A DNA stretch of 64,000 bases from IMG/VR virus record IMGVR_UViG_3300011113_000640, positions 62,001 to 126,000 of that record; one strand, written 5' to 3'. Made by a program: the position numbers and the translations under genes. The first letter of the stretch is position 1. Every line of letters starts with the position of its first letter. Positions 16,460-24,539 of this stretch are shown here, one piece after another. This stretch comes from a virus. Below the pieces are notes generated by a model. It ran no database searches. It saw only the letters and a list, made by a program, of their open reading frames with translations, and had not been told where the DNA came from.

Positions 16460-17026
16460 TCAAATAGTGCCTAAAATAGAATCCAGGGTGTCAGTGACCA
16501 CATTTGGTAAGTTTGCTATGTTTTGGTCCAAAGCCGTGGCGTGATCCACTATAACCCATTGTGTTTGGTCATAGGTTAGAAAAGCCTGACGCACCATGTT
16601 GCGATGATGTCGTTCTCGATTGGCGGTCAATAGATCTGAGTCGGGTTTCAACTCCGCAAGATTCCAACCCAGCATCAACACTATGTCACTGGTGGTTGCA
16701 GCCAAGTGCATGGCCACCAATTCTTCTTGATGTATGACATCGTGAACAAACTCTCCGGCGTAAATTTTGACTCCTGTGGGTCTGTCCAGGTTGGCATACG
16801 CTGTGTCAGGCACATAAAAATTACAACTGCGTTGAAAATCTCGCTTGATAAATTCAGAGGCCTTGACCTGATCATGACAAATCACGTTGTCGGTTTGGCA
16901 GGCTCGCCAGGTACGCCATGATCCCCAAAATGCACCAATGGTCTTCAACACTGCAATGTCTTGGGTAGGATCCAGTTGCACACTGTCACTGAGCACCCAA
17001 CTGATCTTTTCTCTGGCTCTATGCAT
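16460..17026 (-). CDS. Unassigned 188-residue phage protein after amidinotransferase
   Basis: No known domain was recognised. The protein is mixed alpha/beta with 'TSDIVLMLGWNLAELKPD' and 'TQWVIVDHATALDQNIANLPNVV', a pattern suggesting a P-loop-free Rossmann-like fold. It overlaps the amidinotransferase by 8 nt, so the two are probably translated together. Confidence 0.6.
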   Translation of the reverse strand: MHRAREKISWVLSDSVQLDPTQDIAVLKTIGAFWGSWRTWRACQTDNVICHDQVKASEFIKRDFQRSCNFYVPDTAYANLDRPTGVKIYAGEFVHDVIHQEELVAMHLAATTSDIVLMLGWNLAELKPDSDLLTANRERHHRNMVRQAFLTYDQTQWVIVDHATALDQNIANLPNVVTDTLDSILGTI

Positions 17027-17942
17027 GAGATCGTTGTGTGTCCAAGGTCACACAGTGGAATCCGCCGCCCAGGGTTCGGCTGTGTCTAAGACGCAAAGGA
17101 ATGGTATCAAAACCATGTGATTGTAACACTGGTATTAACGCAGTTTGATCAGCATCAACTATGACAGTTTCTGGATCCAGGACCAGCATGTTCATGGCTA
17201 TCCATTTACTAGCATAAGGATACTGATAAAAATTTTGTGGTACTATCATGTCATCAGTTACCCAGATCTTTTCCCAGTAGTCAAAAGCTCGAGGACAGTT
17301 GTCGGGAGTGACGCGACCAGCGTTTAACATGACCAGACCTTCACGCAAGGGCACTATGGTTGAATCTATATGCACTCCAGCATAAAAATTACACAATTCT
17401 ATGTTTACCGCAGGAAATCGATCACACAACCATTCATAGGCCGCACGATTTCCTGAAGCTGATTCCAGGAACAACCAGGTATCGCCTAACCTGCACACAT
17501 TAGCAGCGTCCATGACCATGCCTGAATCTCTGGGCATGGTCAAGACGTTTCTTGCTTGGGCTACAAGCCTTGTATAGTTTTTTATCTCTTGATTGCGACA
17601 TGGATACATCATGTTGACATCAACCATGGTGTCTTCGTACACCAAGAGTCGATCTCTAGGACAATAGTTGTACATGCCCTGGGTGGCTACAAAATCCATG
17701 TCTTGGGGGCGGTACACCGTGGCACCGTACCGCAACAAGGTCTCACACAATAGATCGAGATCTTCATTGGCTTCGTCGACAATCCATTGCGGCACTGGGC
17801 CCGCGGGCACCGGTGTTTCTGTCCAGGTAGTTTTTTCAGATTCCAGGGCAAACACAGGATCCGATGTAGGCCAATTGGCATGAGTGGCTGTGCCTACCAC
17901 TATGGCCTTGAGAGGATCCCACTCGTTGATTGAATTAATCAT
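17019..17942 (-). CDS. Glycine/arginine amidinotransferase-like enzyme
   Basis: The protein has the amidinotransferase beta/alpha propeller fold with a readable triad: Asp145 in 'VMDAANV', His191 in 'GVHIDST' and Cys297 in 'GGGFHCVTLD'. Members move the amidino group of arginine to an amine, or act as arginine deiminases. Its 307 residues are near the lower end of the family. It lies between a 2OG-oxygenase-like protein and an unknown protein, each overlapping by 8 nt. The acceptor is unknown; a modified amino acid or base, or a small guanidino compound, is possible. Confidence 0.85.
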   Translation of the reverse strand: MINSINEWDPLKAIVVGTATHANWPTSDPVFALESEKTTWTETPVPAGPVPQWIVDEANEDLDLLCETLLRYGATVYRPQDMDFVATQGMYNYCPRDRLLVYEDTMVDVNMMYPCRNQEIKNYTRLVAQARNVLTMPRDSGMVMDAANVCRLGDTWLFLESASGNRAAYEWLCDRFPAVNIELCNFYAGVHIDSTIVPLREGLVMLNAGRVTPDNCPRAFDYWEKIWVTDDMIVPQNFYQYPYASKWIAMNMLVLDPETVIVDADQTALIPVLQSHGFDTIPLRLRHSRTLGGGFHCVTLDTQRSHA

Positions 17943-18456
17943 CTACATGTCCGGTGATTTGCAAGGTGTATCGAGGAGTCAGTCCCAGATTGGCAGCCAT
18001 GTGTGGAGTATCATAGGTCCATTCAATCACAGCACCTGCACGCCAATTTACAAAGGCCTGGTCCATGTACTCAGCGTAGTGTCCAGGTTGCCAGTCTTCT
18101 AAAAAGATAATTGCGCGACGTATGGTGTGTTCCCGGCCTTGTAGTTTGAAAACATCTATGTATTTCAAGTAAAGATCGCCGTGTGTGGGCAACACTGTGC
18201 CTGTGTCCATTCTGTAATAACTGGTGCCCACATCACGCCATCCCTGGCCTTGGAATATTTCCACAATCCTTTGATTCCAACTAGGTTGTTGACTTCTCAT
18301 GTCGCACATGTTACCAGTGAACTTGTTGGGATATCCTTGTGAGGTCCAAACTTCTAATAGTTGTGTGTCATTGAAAGATTCATTGATGTAGTCAAGTGTT
18401 TTGTAGTCTTCATTCCAAAAAGGATAAAGTTGATATTTGTGAATGCTGTGAGTCAT
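17935..18456 (-). CDS. 2-oxoglutarate/Fe(II) oxygenase-like protein
   Basis: The facial triad and cosubstrate arginine can be placed at His92-x-Asp94 ('THGDLY'), His152 ('DTPHMAANLG') and Arg162 ('TPRYTLQITG'). This layout fits prolyl-hydroxylase-like enzymes. It would hydroxylate a protein, amino acid or small molecule. It starts the operon with the amidinotransferase; AGGAC precedes the ATG. The substrate is not known. Confidence 0.75.
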   Translation of the reverse strand: MTHSIHKYQLYPFWNEDYKTLDYINESFNDTQLLEVWTSQGYPNKFTGNMCDMRSQQPSWNQRIVEIFQGQGWRDVGTSYYRMDTGTVLPTHGDLYLKYIDVFKLQGREHTIRRAIIFLEDWQPGHYAEYMDQAFVNWRAGAVIEWTYDTPHMAANLGLTPRYTLQITGHVDD

Positions 18457-18485
18457 AATTCTAAGTCCTGATCAAATTAACTGCG

Positions 18486-18491
18486 TAAATA
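18486..18491 (+). promoter_or_regulatory. TAAATA 6 nt before ATG (leaderless-type late promoter)
   Basis: CGTAAATA-GTCCAC-ATG leaves no room for a ribosome site if transcription starts about 6 nt after the late core. The same spacing occurs at 25515 and 62598. Confidence 0.5.
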
Positions 18492-18497
18492 GTCCAC

Positions 18498-19781
18498 ATG
18501 AACATTCCTATAGACCGCTTGTATCATTACATTGAGAGCTGTGCCAAAAAAATCTACGGTGATCATGTTTTAATTTATCGTTTTTGGCCGCATGGTTCAA
18601 AAAACATTGAGAATCTGACTTCATTACACCCTCTAAAGTCTTGGCTGGAACTGCAGACCTTGCCTGTAATATATTGCAATGATCAAGAACCTCTACAATA
18701 TGACTACTACAAAAACAATTTAAAACAATTCGACGGGAAATTTGCAGATCTGTTGGTAAAATTAAATTTGGATTACAAAGTAACAAATCTAAATTCTTAT
18801 CAAAATATATTTGCCAAAAACATACTGTTGCACAGTGAAAAAAATTCAACTGATTTAGAAAAATATCAAAAACATGACCAATTAATTTTGGTCTATTACT
18901 GGAGTCATGCTGTCATAGCCCGAGACTGGTATAGATTTGCAGAGCATGTAGATTTTCAAAAAAGTCCTAAAAGATTTTTTTTGATTTACAATCGCTCTTG
19001 GACCGGTACTAGAGAATACCGGCTTAAATTTTCTGATTTGTTGATTGATGCCGAGCTAGTCAAGCATTGTCAAAGCACATTTAATCCTCAAGATTCTGAA
19101 ACAGATGTACGTTATACAAACTATGCGTTTCAAACAAAAAAATGGCAACCAACACACAAATTAGAAAAATATTTTGCTCCAAACAGTGCACCTGCTAGTA
19201 GCAGTGCGGATTTTGAGATTCTTGATTACTGTGACACAGAAGTTGAAGTTGTGCTTGAAACTTTGTTTGACGACAATCGTTGGCATTTGACTGAAAAAAT
19301 TCTTAGACCCATTGCATGCGGTCAACCGTTTATCTTGGCCAGCACGCCGGGCAGTCTAGAATATTTAAAACAATATGGTTTTCAAACCTACCAAGAGGTC
19401 TGGAACGAAGACTATGACACCGTTACTGACCCAGAATCAAGATTACATAAAATCATTGACTTGATGAAATATCTGGTTGGTCTCAACGACAGACAAAAAA
19501 AAGATATCATGCATCGAGCGCAGAAGATAGCCGATCACAATCGAAAGTTATTTTTCAGTAAAGAATTTTTTGATAGAATAACAAATGAGTTAGAAACAAA
19601 TTTGGTGGCGGCTTTTGCCTGCCTAAAAGTGTTGCCGGCAAATCAAAATTTCATAGATAGATACACTAAGATACTAGCAAATCCTATCACAAAAAATTTT
19701 TTAAGTCTCGATCAAGATATTCTGTCCCCTAATTTGCACATGGTTGACCAAGCATTAAAGTTAGCTCAAAGCAGACCATAA
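18498..19781 (+). CDS. Glycosyltransferase-like protein (phage family, paralogue 1)
   Basis: The C-terminal half carries 'LTEKILRPIACGQPFILASTPGSLEYLKQYGFQTY', a pattern like the acceptor/donor region of exostosin or fucosyltransferase-type GT-B enzymes ('TEK' plus G-x-PF). The same block occurs in the genes at 49365 and 63582, so the phage has at least three paralogues. The N-terminal half is AT-rich and divergent. A role in modifying host surface sugars or DNA is possible. Only weak upstream signals other than TAAATA are present. Confidence 0.7.
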   Translation: MNIPIDRLYHYIESCAKKIYGDHVLIYRFWPHGSKNIENLTSLHPLKSWLELQTLPVIYCNDQEPLQYDYYKNNLKQFDGKFADLLVKLNLDYKVTNLNSYQNIFAKNILLHSEKNSTDLEKYQKHDQLILVYYWSHAVIARDWYRFAEHVDFQKSPKRFFLIYNRSWTGTREYRLKFSDLLIDAELVKHCQSTFNPQDSETDVRYTNYAFQTKKWQPTHKLEKYFAPNSAPASSSADFEILDYCDTEVEVVLETLFDDNRWHLTEKILRPIACGQPFILASTPGSLEYLKQYGFQTYQEVWNEDYDTVTDPESRLHKIIDLMKYLVGLNDRQKKDIMHRAQKIADHNRKLFFSKEFFDRITNELETNLVAAFACLKVLPANQNFIDRYTKILANPITKNFLSLDQDILSPNLHMVDQALKLAQSRP

Positions 19782-19804
19782 ATGCATCACATTTAGAATA
19801 CCCG

Positions 19805-20038
19805 TTAATTGGGTCGGCAGATGTTTGAACTTTTGATGCCATTCAAGGTAAACTGACTCACAAATTTGTCCACATCACTGTGTAAACCGGGCATGCGATG
19901 TGGCAAGAACCACAAGTTTAAATAAGTCCAAGTCCAAGAATCAATCCACCAATTTACGTAATTGTCAACAGGTTGCCGCACAACATCCCAACCAGAAATC
20001 CGTGAAATTTCAGGCCAGTATGTTTGCCAGTAGATCAT
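19805..20038 (-). CDS. 77-residue Trp-rich protein
   Basis: This Trp/Tyr-rich small protein ('YWQTYWPEISRISGW', 'NWWIDSWTWTYLNLWF') is translationally coupled to the preceding membrane peptide (ATGA). It is the last gene of a three-gene operon from 20569. No family was recognised. Confidence 0.55.
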   Translation of the reverse strand: MIYWQTYWPEISRISGWDVVRQPVDNYVNWWIDSWTWTYLNLWFLPHRMPGLHSDVDKFVSQFTLNGIKSSNICRPN

Positions 20039-20196
20039 GATAAACTGGTGGTCAATACCACCATGCAGGTCAACAGCATAGCGGTCATGATGGCAAATAG
20101 ATTGGTATAATCTCCAAACATGGTTTTGACACTCAAGATTAGAGTAAGGTAAACCACTGTTACCAAAAGCAGGATGTGCGTGAATTGTAGCATCAT
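20035..20196 (-). CDS. 53-residue membrane protein
   Basis: Two hydrophobic helices ('ILLLVTVVYLTLILSV' and 'FAIMTAMLLTCMVVLTTSL') are visible. Two consecutive ATGs (20196, 20193) are possible starts; TAAATA lies 1 or 4 nt upstream. The stop overlaps the next ATG. Function unknown. Confidence 0.55.
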   Translation of the reverse strand: MMLQFTHILLLVTVVYLTLILSVKTMFGDYTNLFAIMTAMLLTCMVVLTTSLS

Positions 20197-20200
20197 GTAT

Positions 20201-20569
20201 TTAATACTGAATGCGTAATCCTATACTGAGATTGTTTGCCACTGCGGCGGCTTCGAGCACTGTGATGCCGATCAACCAGTTTTTGCGTTGGCTTTCCCAG
20301 TTATTTGCTACTAGAAAAATCAAAGGCACCGAAATCATAAAATGCCTGTTGACCTGTGCTGTGGTTGGATGAGATCCCAGGAAGGGATTGCGTTCATAAT
20401 ACCCTTCATTGTAGCGATGGGTCATGTTGCGTGTGGTCAACCAATCACCTACCAGCAAGGCCCCAGCAGCCCAACCCCAGGCTCGTTCCTCTGAGGTCCA
20501 AGGACGGGTTTCGGCCTGGGCCAAATTTACCATCACTGCCATTAACAAGCAAACAAATATTTTAGACAT
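20201..20569 (-). CDS. Membrane protein with signal peptide
   Basis: An N-terminal signal-like segment (IFVCLLMAVMVNLAQA) is followed by about three hydrophobic segments. The sequence 'NEGYYERNPFLGSHPTTAQVN' in the loop is reminiscent of small inner-membrane proteins found in large phages. TAAATA lies 7 nt before the ATG. The function is unknown. Confidence 0.65.
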   Translation of the reverse strand: MSKIFVCLLMAVMVNLAQAETRPWTSEERAWGWAAGALLVGDWLTTRNMTHRYNEGYYERNPFLGSHPTTAQVNRHFMISVPLIFLVANNWESQRKNWLIGITVLEAAAVANNLSIGLRIQY

Positions 20570-20576
20570 GATGGAA

Positions 20577-20582
20577 TATTTA
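20577..20582 (-). promoter_or_regulatory. TAAATA 7 nt before ATG (leaderless-type late promoter)
   Basis: CTTAAATA-TTCCATC-ATG on the minus strand precedes the membrane protein gene at 20569. The transcript would have almost no leader. Confidence 0.45.
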
Positions 20583-20604
20583 AGATATCAACCGGTGGAT
20601 TAAA

Positions 20605-20628
20605 ATAAAAAGCCCCTTGCGGGGCTTT
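20605..20628 (-). terminator. Intrinsic terminator after the 54-residue gene
   Basis: AAAGCCCC-GCAA-GGGGCTTT followed by TTATTTTA on the minus strand. It ends the operon that runs from about 25094 down to 20724. Confidence 0.85.
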
Positions 20629-20723
20629 GGAGTATGGAGCAGGGTCGATTCCTTGTTTTTTTATATCGACTCAGTATTTACAGGTAGGTTTATAAAAAAT
20701 TACCACGCATATTATGTGTCAGC

Positions 20724-20888
20724 TCAAGAGCGAACGTCGGGCGGCCAAAATGTTTCTATGTAATCCTGCTCAACTCCATTGGTATCAGTCACACGATCTT
20801 CATATTCTTCTGGTTTTTCCAGATTCTGTTTGTTGTTGTTAAGCTTCACAATATACTCAGCCAAGGTTTTAATAGTGTTGCCATCCAT
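20724..20888 (-). CDS. 54-residue acidic protein
   Basis: The ORF MDGNTIKTLAEYIVKLNNNK... ends FWPPDVRS. AGGAGG lies 6 nt before the ATG, the strongest ribosome site in this operon. It is the last gene before a terminator, which suggests high expression. No family was recognised. Confidence 0.65.
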   Translation of the reverse strand: MDGNTIKTLAEYIVKLNNNKQNLEKPEEYEDRVTDTNGVEQDYIETFWPPDVRS

Positions 20889-20909
20889 ACAATATCCTCC
20901 TACAAATAC

Positions 20910-21386
20910 TTATTTGGCTAGAGGATTGTCCATGGCCTTTTGTATCTTGACATCTACTTCCCGGCGCATCTGCCGCAGGTCCTGATCCACTTCACGGTTC
21001 AACTGCTTGCCATCACGCTCAACTTGCTCCACGATCTTTTCTAACCTACGTATATCTTGTTTAAGATCGTTCTTGATGTCCTGGGTGTACTGAACCGATT
21101 TTTCCGAATTCTGCATGGTCAGTTCCATCTTCTTGTTGAGCTCACTCAAATCAGGTGCTACATATTCGGCAATGCGTTTCTTCATTCCTTGATAGTCCTT
21201 GTACACTTCAAAAGCACCATACAGAGCACCCAAGGTACTGCTGACAATGGTTGCAGCAACCATGAGCTTGGCTGGTGTGAATTCGTAGCCGCCGATGCTG
21301 ATCACAGTATCTTTGCTCATATACTTTTTGGCGGCAGCTTCTAGCTCGTCGACTTTTTTGTTTACATCTTTTATTTCTTCAGTCAT
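20910..21386 (-). CDS. Membrane-anchored coiled-coil protein
   Basis: The start is MTEEIKDVNKK at 21386, with GAGGAA upstream. One hydrophobic segment (about residues 35-60) precedes a long coiled coil ('SELNKKMELTMQNSEKSVQYTQDIKNDLKQDIRRLEKIVEQVERDG'). The layout resembles phage membrane-linked spanin-like or holin-associated proteins, but no lysis motif was identified. It overlaps nothing and follows the large secreted protein by 1 nt. Confidence 0.6.
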   Translation of the reverse strand: MTEEIKDVNKKVDELEAAAKKYMSKDTVISIGGYEFTPAKLMVAATIVSSTLGALYGAFEVYKDYQGMKKRIAEYVAPDLSELNKKMELTMQNSEKSVQYTQDIKNDLKQDIRRLEKIVEQVERDGKQLNREVDQDLRQMRREVDVKIQKAMDNPLAK

Positions 21387-21387
21387 G

Positions 21388-22899
21388 TTACTTTCCTCTT
21401 TGATATTGTTGATCCACCATGTCCGAGTGGAGGCGGTCGCTGGCACCAGTTAACCCACGCAAGGCCGCGCGATTGTCCACAGTGGGTCGTCCATTCACAT
21501 ACAAGCGAGCCATCCGTAGACCATTTACATCTACAAGTCCACCACCATAAGAATCAAAACCTGGCACAAATCCCATGAGTGCCACTACCACACCTTGTGT
21601 AGCTGTCTGTGCTTCAAAGGTTCGGGCACCGGCACTTTGTCGGGCCACTTCTTGTGCTTGAGCTTCTATTCTGGCCTTGGCTGTGTTAGTTGATCCACTG
21701 GCAACAGATTTGATTTCACCGTCAGCTTTTTTGGTTTCTTGTGTTTGAGTCTGTGGTGACGAAGCAGTAGATGTAGTCTGAGCAGGTTGACTTGACACAG
21801 TGTTAGAGATTGTGGTTGATATGTCAGTTTTGTTTATAGTGCTGGTAGAACTTGTCACTGATGTAACACCTGTGGTGCTGGTAGTGCTGGGGGTAGTGAT
21901 AGTACTGTCTACTGTGCTGTCACCGGTGCGACTGACTTCGGTGTTGACTGTGCCGTCGGATCGGACAGTGGTAGTAGGAGTAGAGGTGCTTACAGTCGCG
22001 GTAGTGATGGTAGGAGTAGAGATGCTGGGTATGTTCAGGATGTTTCGCTTGGTGTAGGCCTGCGAATAGTTAGGACAGCTTTGGCTGTACAGACCATCTA
22101 GATTGCACTGATAAGCCAGATAGGCTTCAGCATATCCAGGACAGGCTGGATTATAAAGTGGGTTGGCTGTGCATTGTTGTGTAAAGTAAGCGGCCGCATA
22201 CCCAGGACAGGCTGGATTGTAAAGAGCACTGATGGTGCACTGCTGATTGAAATAGGCCGTGGCATAGTTGAGACAAGTAGGACTACTCAAGGGATTGGCC
22301 GCACACTGATCAAAACTGTAGTTCAATGACAGACTAGGATCTCGCAATCGCGGACCATATAGGCCCATCCAGAATCTATCATCTACTCCAGAAACTGCCA
22401 TGCTGAGATATCCAGTGGATGCCAGAGCATAAGGATTCGTAAAAGTTTTAGTGCCTTGTTCCAAGTTCCAACCTGCTGATTCTTGCACAGCATGTGTCAT
22501 GGTCTGGCTTTCCAGCGTGCTGCCGCCAGGATCACTCAGCAGGATGGCCACACCCAAACTGCCACTGTTGTATCCACCATTCATCCATTGATACCGCCAG
22601 TTGAATCCGTTGATCTGTATGCCCGTGCCTTGCAGGGCCGTGTTGATGGCTATGGTCTGGCTCACTGTGCTGGGCAAGTAGCCAAATCTTATGGTGTTGG
22701 TGTCGGAGTTGTAGTAGGCCGAGCCCGTGGTATAGCCGGCACCCTCCACAGCGGCGATACCTCCATTATTGAGCACCTGGTTGCTGGGTATGCCCCAGGC
22801 TGTGCCCGCAGGATTGATCAGATTGGGTGTGGTCTGTGTCTGTGCCTGGACGGTCAGGCTCAAGGTCATGCCCAACAACCACGTGATCAAGTATTTCAT
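21388..22899 (-). CDS. Secreted Ser/Thr-rich protein with Cys-containing tandem repeats
   Basis: A cleavable signal peptide (LLGMTLSLTVQAQ) leads a 503-residue protein. The N-terminal ~190 residues form a beta domain. Near 200-285 there are about four ~22-residue repeats of the type 'QQCTxNPLYNPACPGYAxAYF', each with two cysteines. A long Ser/Thr-rich linker follows, then a globular end. Such architecture suggests an exported, disulfide-stabilised surface or periplasmic protein. It overlaps the next secreted protein by 4 nt. Function unknown. Confidence 0.7.
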   Translation of the reverse strand: MKYLITWLLGMTLSLTVQAQTQTTPNLINPAGTAWGIPSNQVLNNGGIAAVEGAGYTTGSAYYNSDTNTIRFGYLPSTVSQTIAINTALQGTGIQINGFNWRYQWMNGGYNSGSLGVAILLSDPGGSTLESQTMTHAVQESAGWNLEQGTKTFTNPYALASTGYLSMAVSGVDDRFWMGLYGPRLRDPSLSLNYSFDQCAANPLSSPTCLNYATAYFNQQCTISALYNPACPGYAAAYFTQQCTANPLYNPACPGYAEAYLAYQCNLDGLYSQSCPNYSQAYTKRNILNIPSISTPTITTATVSTSTPTTTVRSDGTVNTEVSRTGDSTVDSTITTPSTTSTTGVTSVTSSTSTINKTDISTTISNTVSSQPAQTTSTASSPQTQTQETKKADGEIKSVASGSTNTAKARIEAQAQEVARQSAGARTFEAQTATQGVVVALMGFVPGFDSYGGGLVDVNGLRMARLYVNGRPTVDNRAALRGLTGASDRLHSDMVDQQYQRGK

Positions 22900-23411
22900 T
22901 TTCTGCTCATGGGTTTGACTGCATCTGCCTGTGGCGCATAATTGCCAACATTTTCTCGCTTGACCGCATCAAGCACACCACGACGTTGCCATTCTTCTTT
23001 GGCTTCAGCACCAATCTTGCCATCCACTGGGCATGGTGTGCCTGCAGCAATCATGGCAGTGAATATACGATCGTCCTGGCACAGCGTGGCCACAGCCGCG
23101 ACCTTCATGCCCATGTCAAACAAATTCTTGGACAACTTGATGCGTTCGCAGTTCATGTCACGCATGGTACCACCCATCGAAATACCCAGGATCTGTGTCT
23201 GCACAGCACCCGAGGCTGCCACGGCACACACATCATTGTTGATGGTGGTTATGGCCGGCGCTATGGCCGTGGGTGGCGGGCTTTTGACCGTGGTTTCACT
23301 GCGAGTAGTCGAATCGGTGACAATGTTGCTGGTATCAGCCACAGCAGGTGCGGCCGCTAAAACGGCAGATACAATGGCCCATCTGCCCAGGCTTTGAATT
23401 GTGTTGATCAT
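22896..23411 (-). CDS. Secreted protein with six cysteines
   Basis: The start is MINTIQSLGRWAIVSAVLAAAPAVADTSN at 23411, a good signal peptide. The mature part contains Cys residues (DVCAV, MNCER, LCQDD, TPCPV) that could form disulfides. It is coupled to the next secreted gene (ATGA). An upstream TTG start at 23435 preceded by GGAG is an alternative. Function unknown. Confidence 0.6.
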   Translation of the reverse strand: MINTIQSLGRWAIVSAVLAAAPAVADTSNIVTDSTTRSETTVKSPPPTAIAPAITTINNDVCAVAASGAVQTQILGISMGGTMRDMNCERIKLSKNLFDMGMKVAAVATLCQDDRIFTAMIAAGTPCPVDGKIGAEAKEEWQRRGVLDAVKRENVGNYAPQADAVKPMSRK

Positions 23412-23508
23412 TTTTCTTTGGATTGGTTTTGCCAATCTTCTCCATGTGTTCCTTATCTTGGAACATCATGTATATTTAACGAAAAAATACTGGAAAAATG
23501 TTGCTACA

Positions 23509-23709
23509 TTACTTGTTTGCGTGGTACACTCGACCATTTAGAACAACAGCACCATCTTTGACTGCTTCTCGATACAGTTGACCCCATCGTTCAGCCACAG
23601 CCGAATCACCCATGTAAGGTGAAATCACCCGGCCATGTTCGTCAGTCCAATACCAACTGGTATTGACCGCGTCACCATAGTGCTTTAATTGTATGTTGGC
23701 CGAGCTCAT
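23509..23709 (-). CDS. 66-residue phage protein
   Basis: This small soluble protein ('YGDAVNTSWYWTDEHGRVISPYMGD') is coupled to the previous gene by ATGA. No family was recognised. The 97 nt after it up to the next start contain no clear signal. Confidence 0.55.
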   Translation of the reverse strand: MSSANIQLKHYGDAVNTSWYWTDEHGRVISPYMGDSAVAERWGQLYREAVKDGAVVLNGRVYHANK

Positions 23710-23897
23710 GGTTTTTGTTCTTTGTTTTTCAAATCTCTCAAGGCTGTGCGATAGGCCTCTTCATGGTCCAAGGCCTCCACGGTTTCAAAGTCTTGGGTTC
23801 CGTCCGCAGTCAAATAGGTCACGTTCCATAGTTTGCCTGCGATGTGTTTGACTTCAACCACATGGAATGTTGAGTTTAGGTTATTTTTTGCAGGCAT
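23706..23897 (-). CDS. 63-residue phage protein
   Basis: This small beta-like protein ('FHVVEVKHIAGKLWNVTYLTADGTQDFETVEALDHEEAY') resembles short DpnD/PcfM-like domains. Its start lies inside the 3' end of a 28-residue membrane ORF. Function unknown. Confidence 0.55.
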   Translation of the reverse strand: MPAKNNLNSTFHVVEVKHIAGKLWNVTYLTADGTQDFETVEALDHEEAYRTALRDLKNKEQKP

Positions 23898-23962
23898 TCC
23901 AATATCATGATGCCTAGTGATCCCAAAACAACCAAAACAAAAAATATAGGTTCTAGATTCAT
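23876..23962 (-). CDS. 28-residue membrane microprotein
   Basis: The ORF MNLEPIFFVLVVLGSLGIMILECLQKIT is a single hydrophobic helix. AAGGAG lies 6 nt before the ATG, strong support for translation. It is similar in style to the preceding 44-residue membrane peptide. Confidence 0.55.
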   Translation of the reverse strand: MNLEPIFFVLVVLGSLGIMILECLQKIT

Positions 23963-23963
23963 G

Positions 23964-24098
23964 TCATGCTCCTTTCACGTGAACAGCGGGTGTGGCTCTT
24001 GGCGGAGCCACATTCTTGCGCATGACATCGGATTCTATCACTATCAGCGCAAGTAACACACACAACACCGCTACAAATATAAATGGTTGCGGATTCAT
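23964..24098 (-). CDS. 44-residue membrane microprotein
   Basis: The ORF MNPQPFIFVAVLCVLLALIVIE... has one N-terminal membrane helix and a basic/Pro-rich tail ending HVKGA. Its ATG overlaps the stop of the upstream gene (ATGA), and its 3' end contains the ribosome site of the 28-residue ORF. Function unknown. Confidence 0.55.
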   Translation of the reverse strand: MNPQPFIFVAVLCVLLALIVIESDVMRKNVAPPRATPAVHVKGA

Positions 24099-24529
24099 TT
24101 ATACAGTTTGAAAAAATAAGTGACCGCTGCTGCCGCAGTCATGCACCACCAAAAAACTTGTACTTGGCGAGCACGGTCCTTATCCATGTATTTTAGCTCT
24201 TCCTGTCGTTCACGTTCCATCTTGGCCTTGACTGCTTCCACTTCGGTCCAGGCCGTTTTGCCATACTTGGATATGGTTTGTTGTTTGATGCGTTCTACTT
24301 CACGCTGGTGTGCTTTTTCGGCTTCGTAGCGTTCTACAGCCTTGAACTCGGCCATGGCGGCCCGGCGTGCTTCCTCGGCCTTGGCTCTGAGTCGAGCCTG
24401 ATGTTGTTGTTGTACCGCAGCTTCCATGTCGGCCTGCTGTGAGGTCACAACTGACCCTAGCTCTTTTCCAGCCGCCTGGGCTCCTTTGAGTGTGTTGGCT
24501 GCTGATTTGGCTCCGGCCACTGGATCCAT
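24095..24529 (-). CDS. Helical Ala/Glu/Arg-rich protein with C-terminal membrane anchor
   Basis: Residues 30-115 form a highly charged Ala/Glu/Arg-rich helix, probably a coiled coil, and the last ~20 residues (WWCMTAAAAVTYFFKLY) form a tail anchor. AAGGAG precedes the ATG. It follows the DUF4337-like gene in one operon. It could be a membrane scaffold or lysis accessory. No family assignment. Confidence 0.6.
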   Translation of the reverse strand: MDPVAGAKSAANTLKGAQAAGKELGSVVTSQQADMEAAVQQQHQARLRAKAEEARRAAMAEFKAVERYEAEKAHQREVERIKQQTISKYGKTAWTEVEAVKAKMERERQEELKYMDKDRARQVQVFWWCMTAAAAVTYFFKLYK

Positions 24530-24539
24530 GATGGCTCCT

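Noticed and set aside
21800-22057. Plus-strand Val/Leu-rich ORF opposite the Ser/Thr-rich linker
   Set aside because: It is the complement of Ser/Thr codons, an artefact of low complexity.
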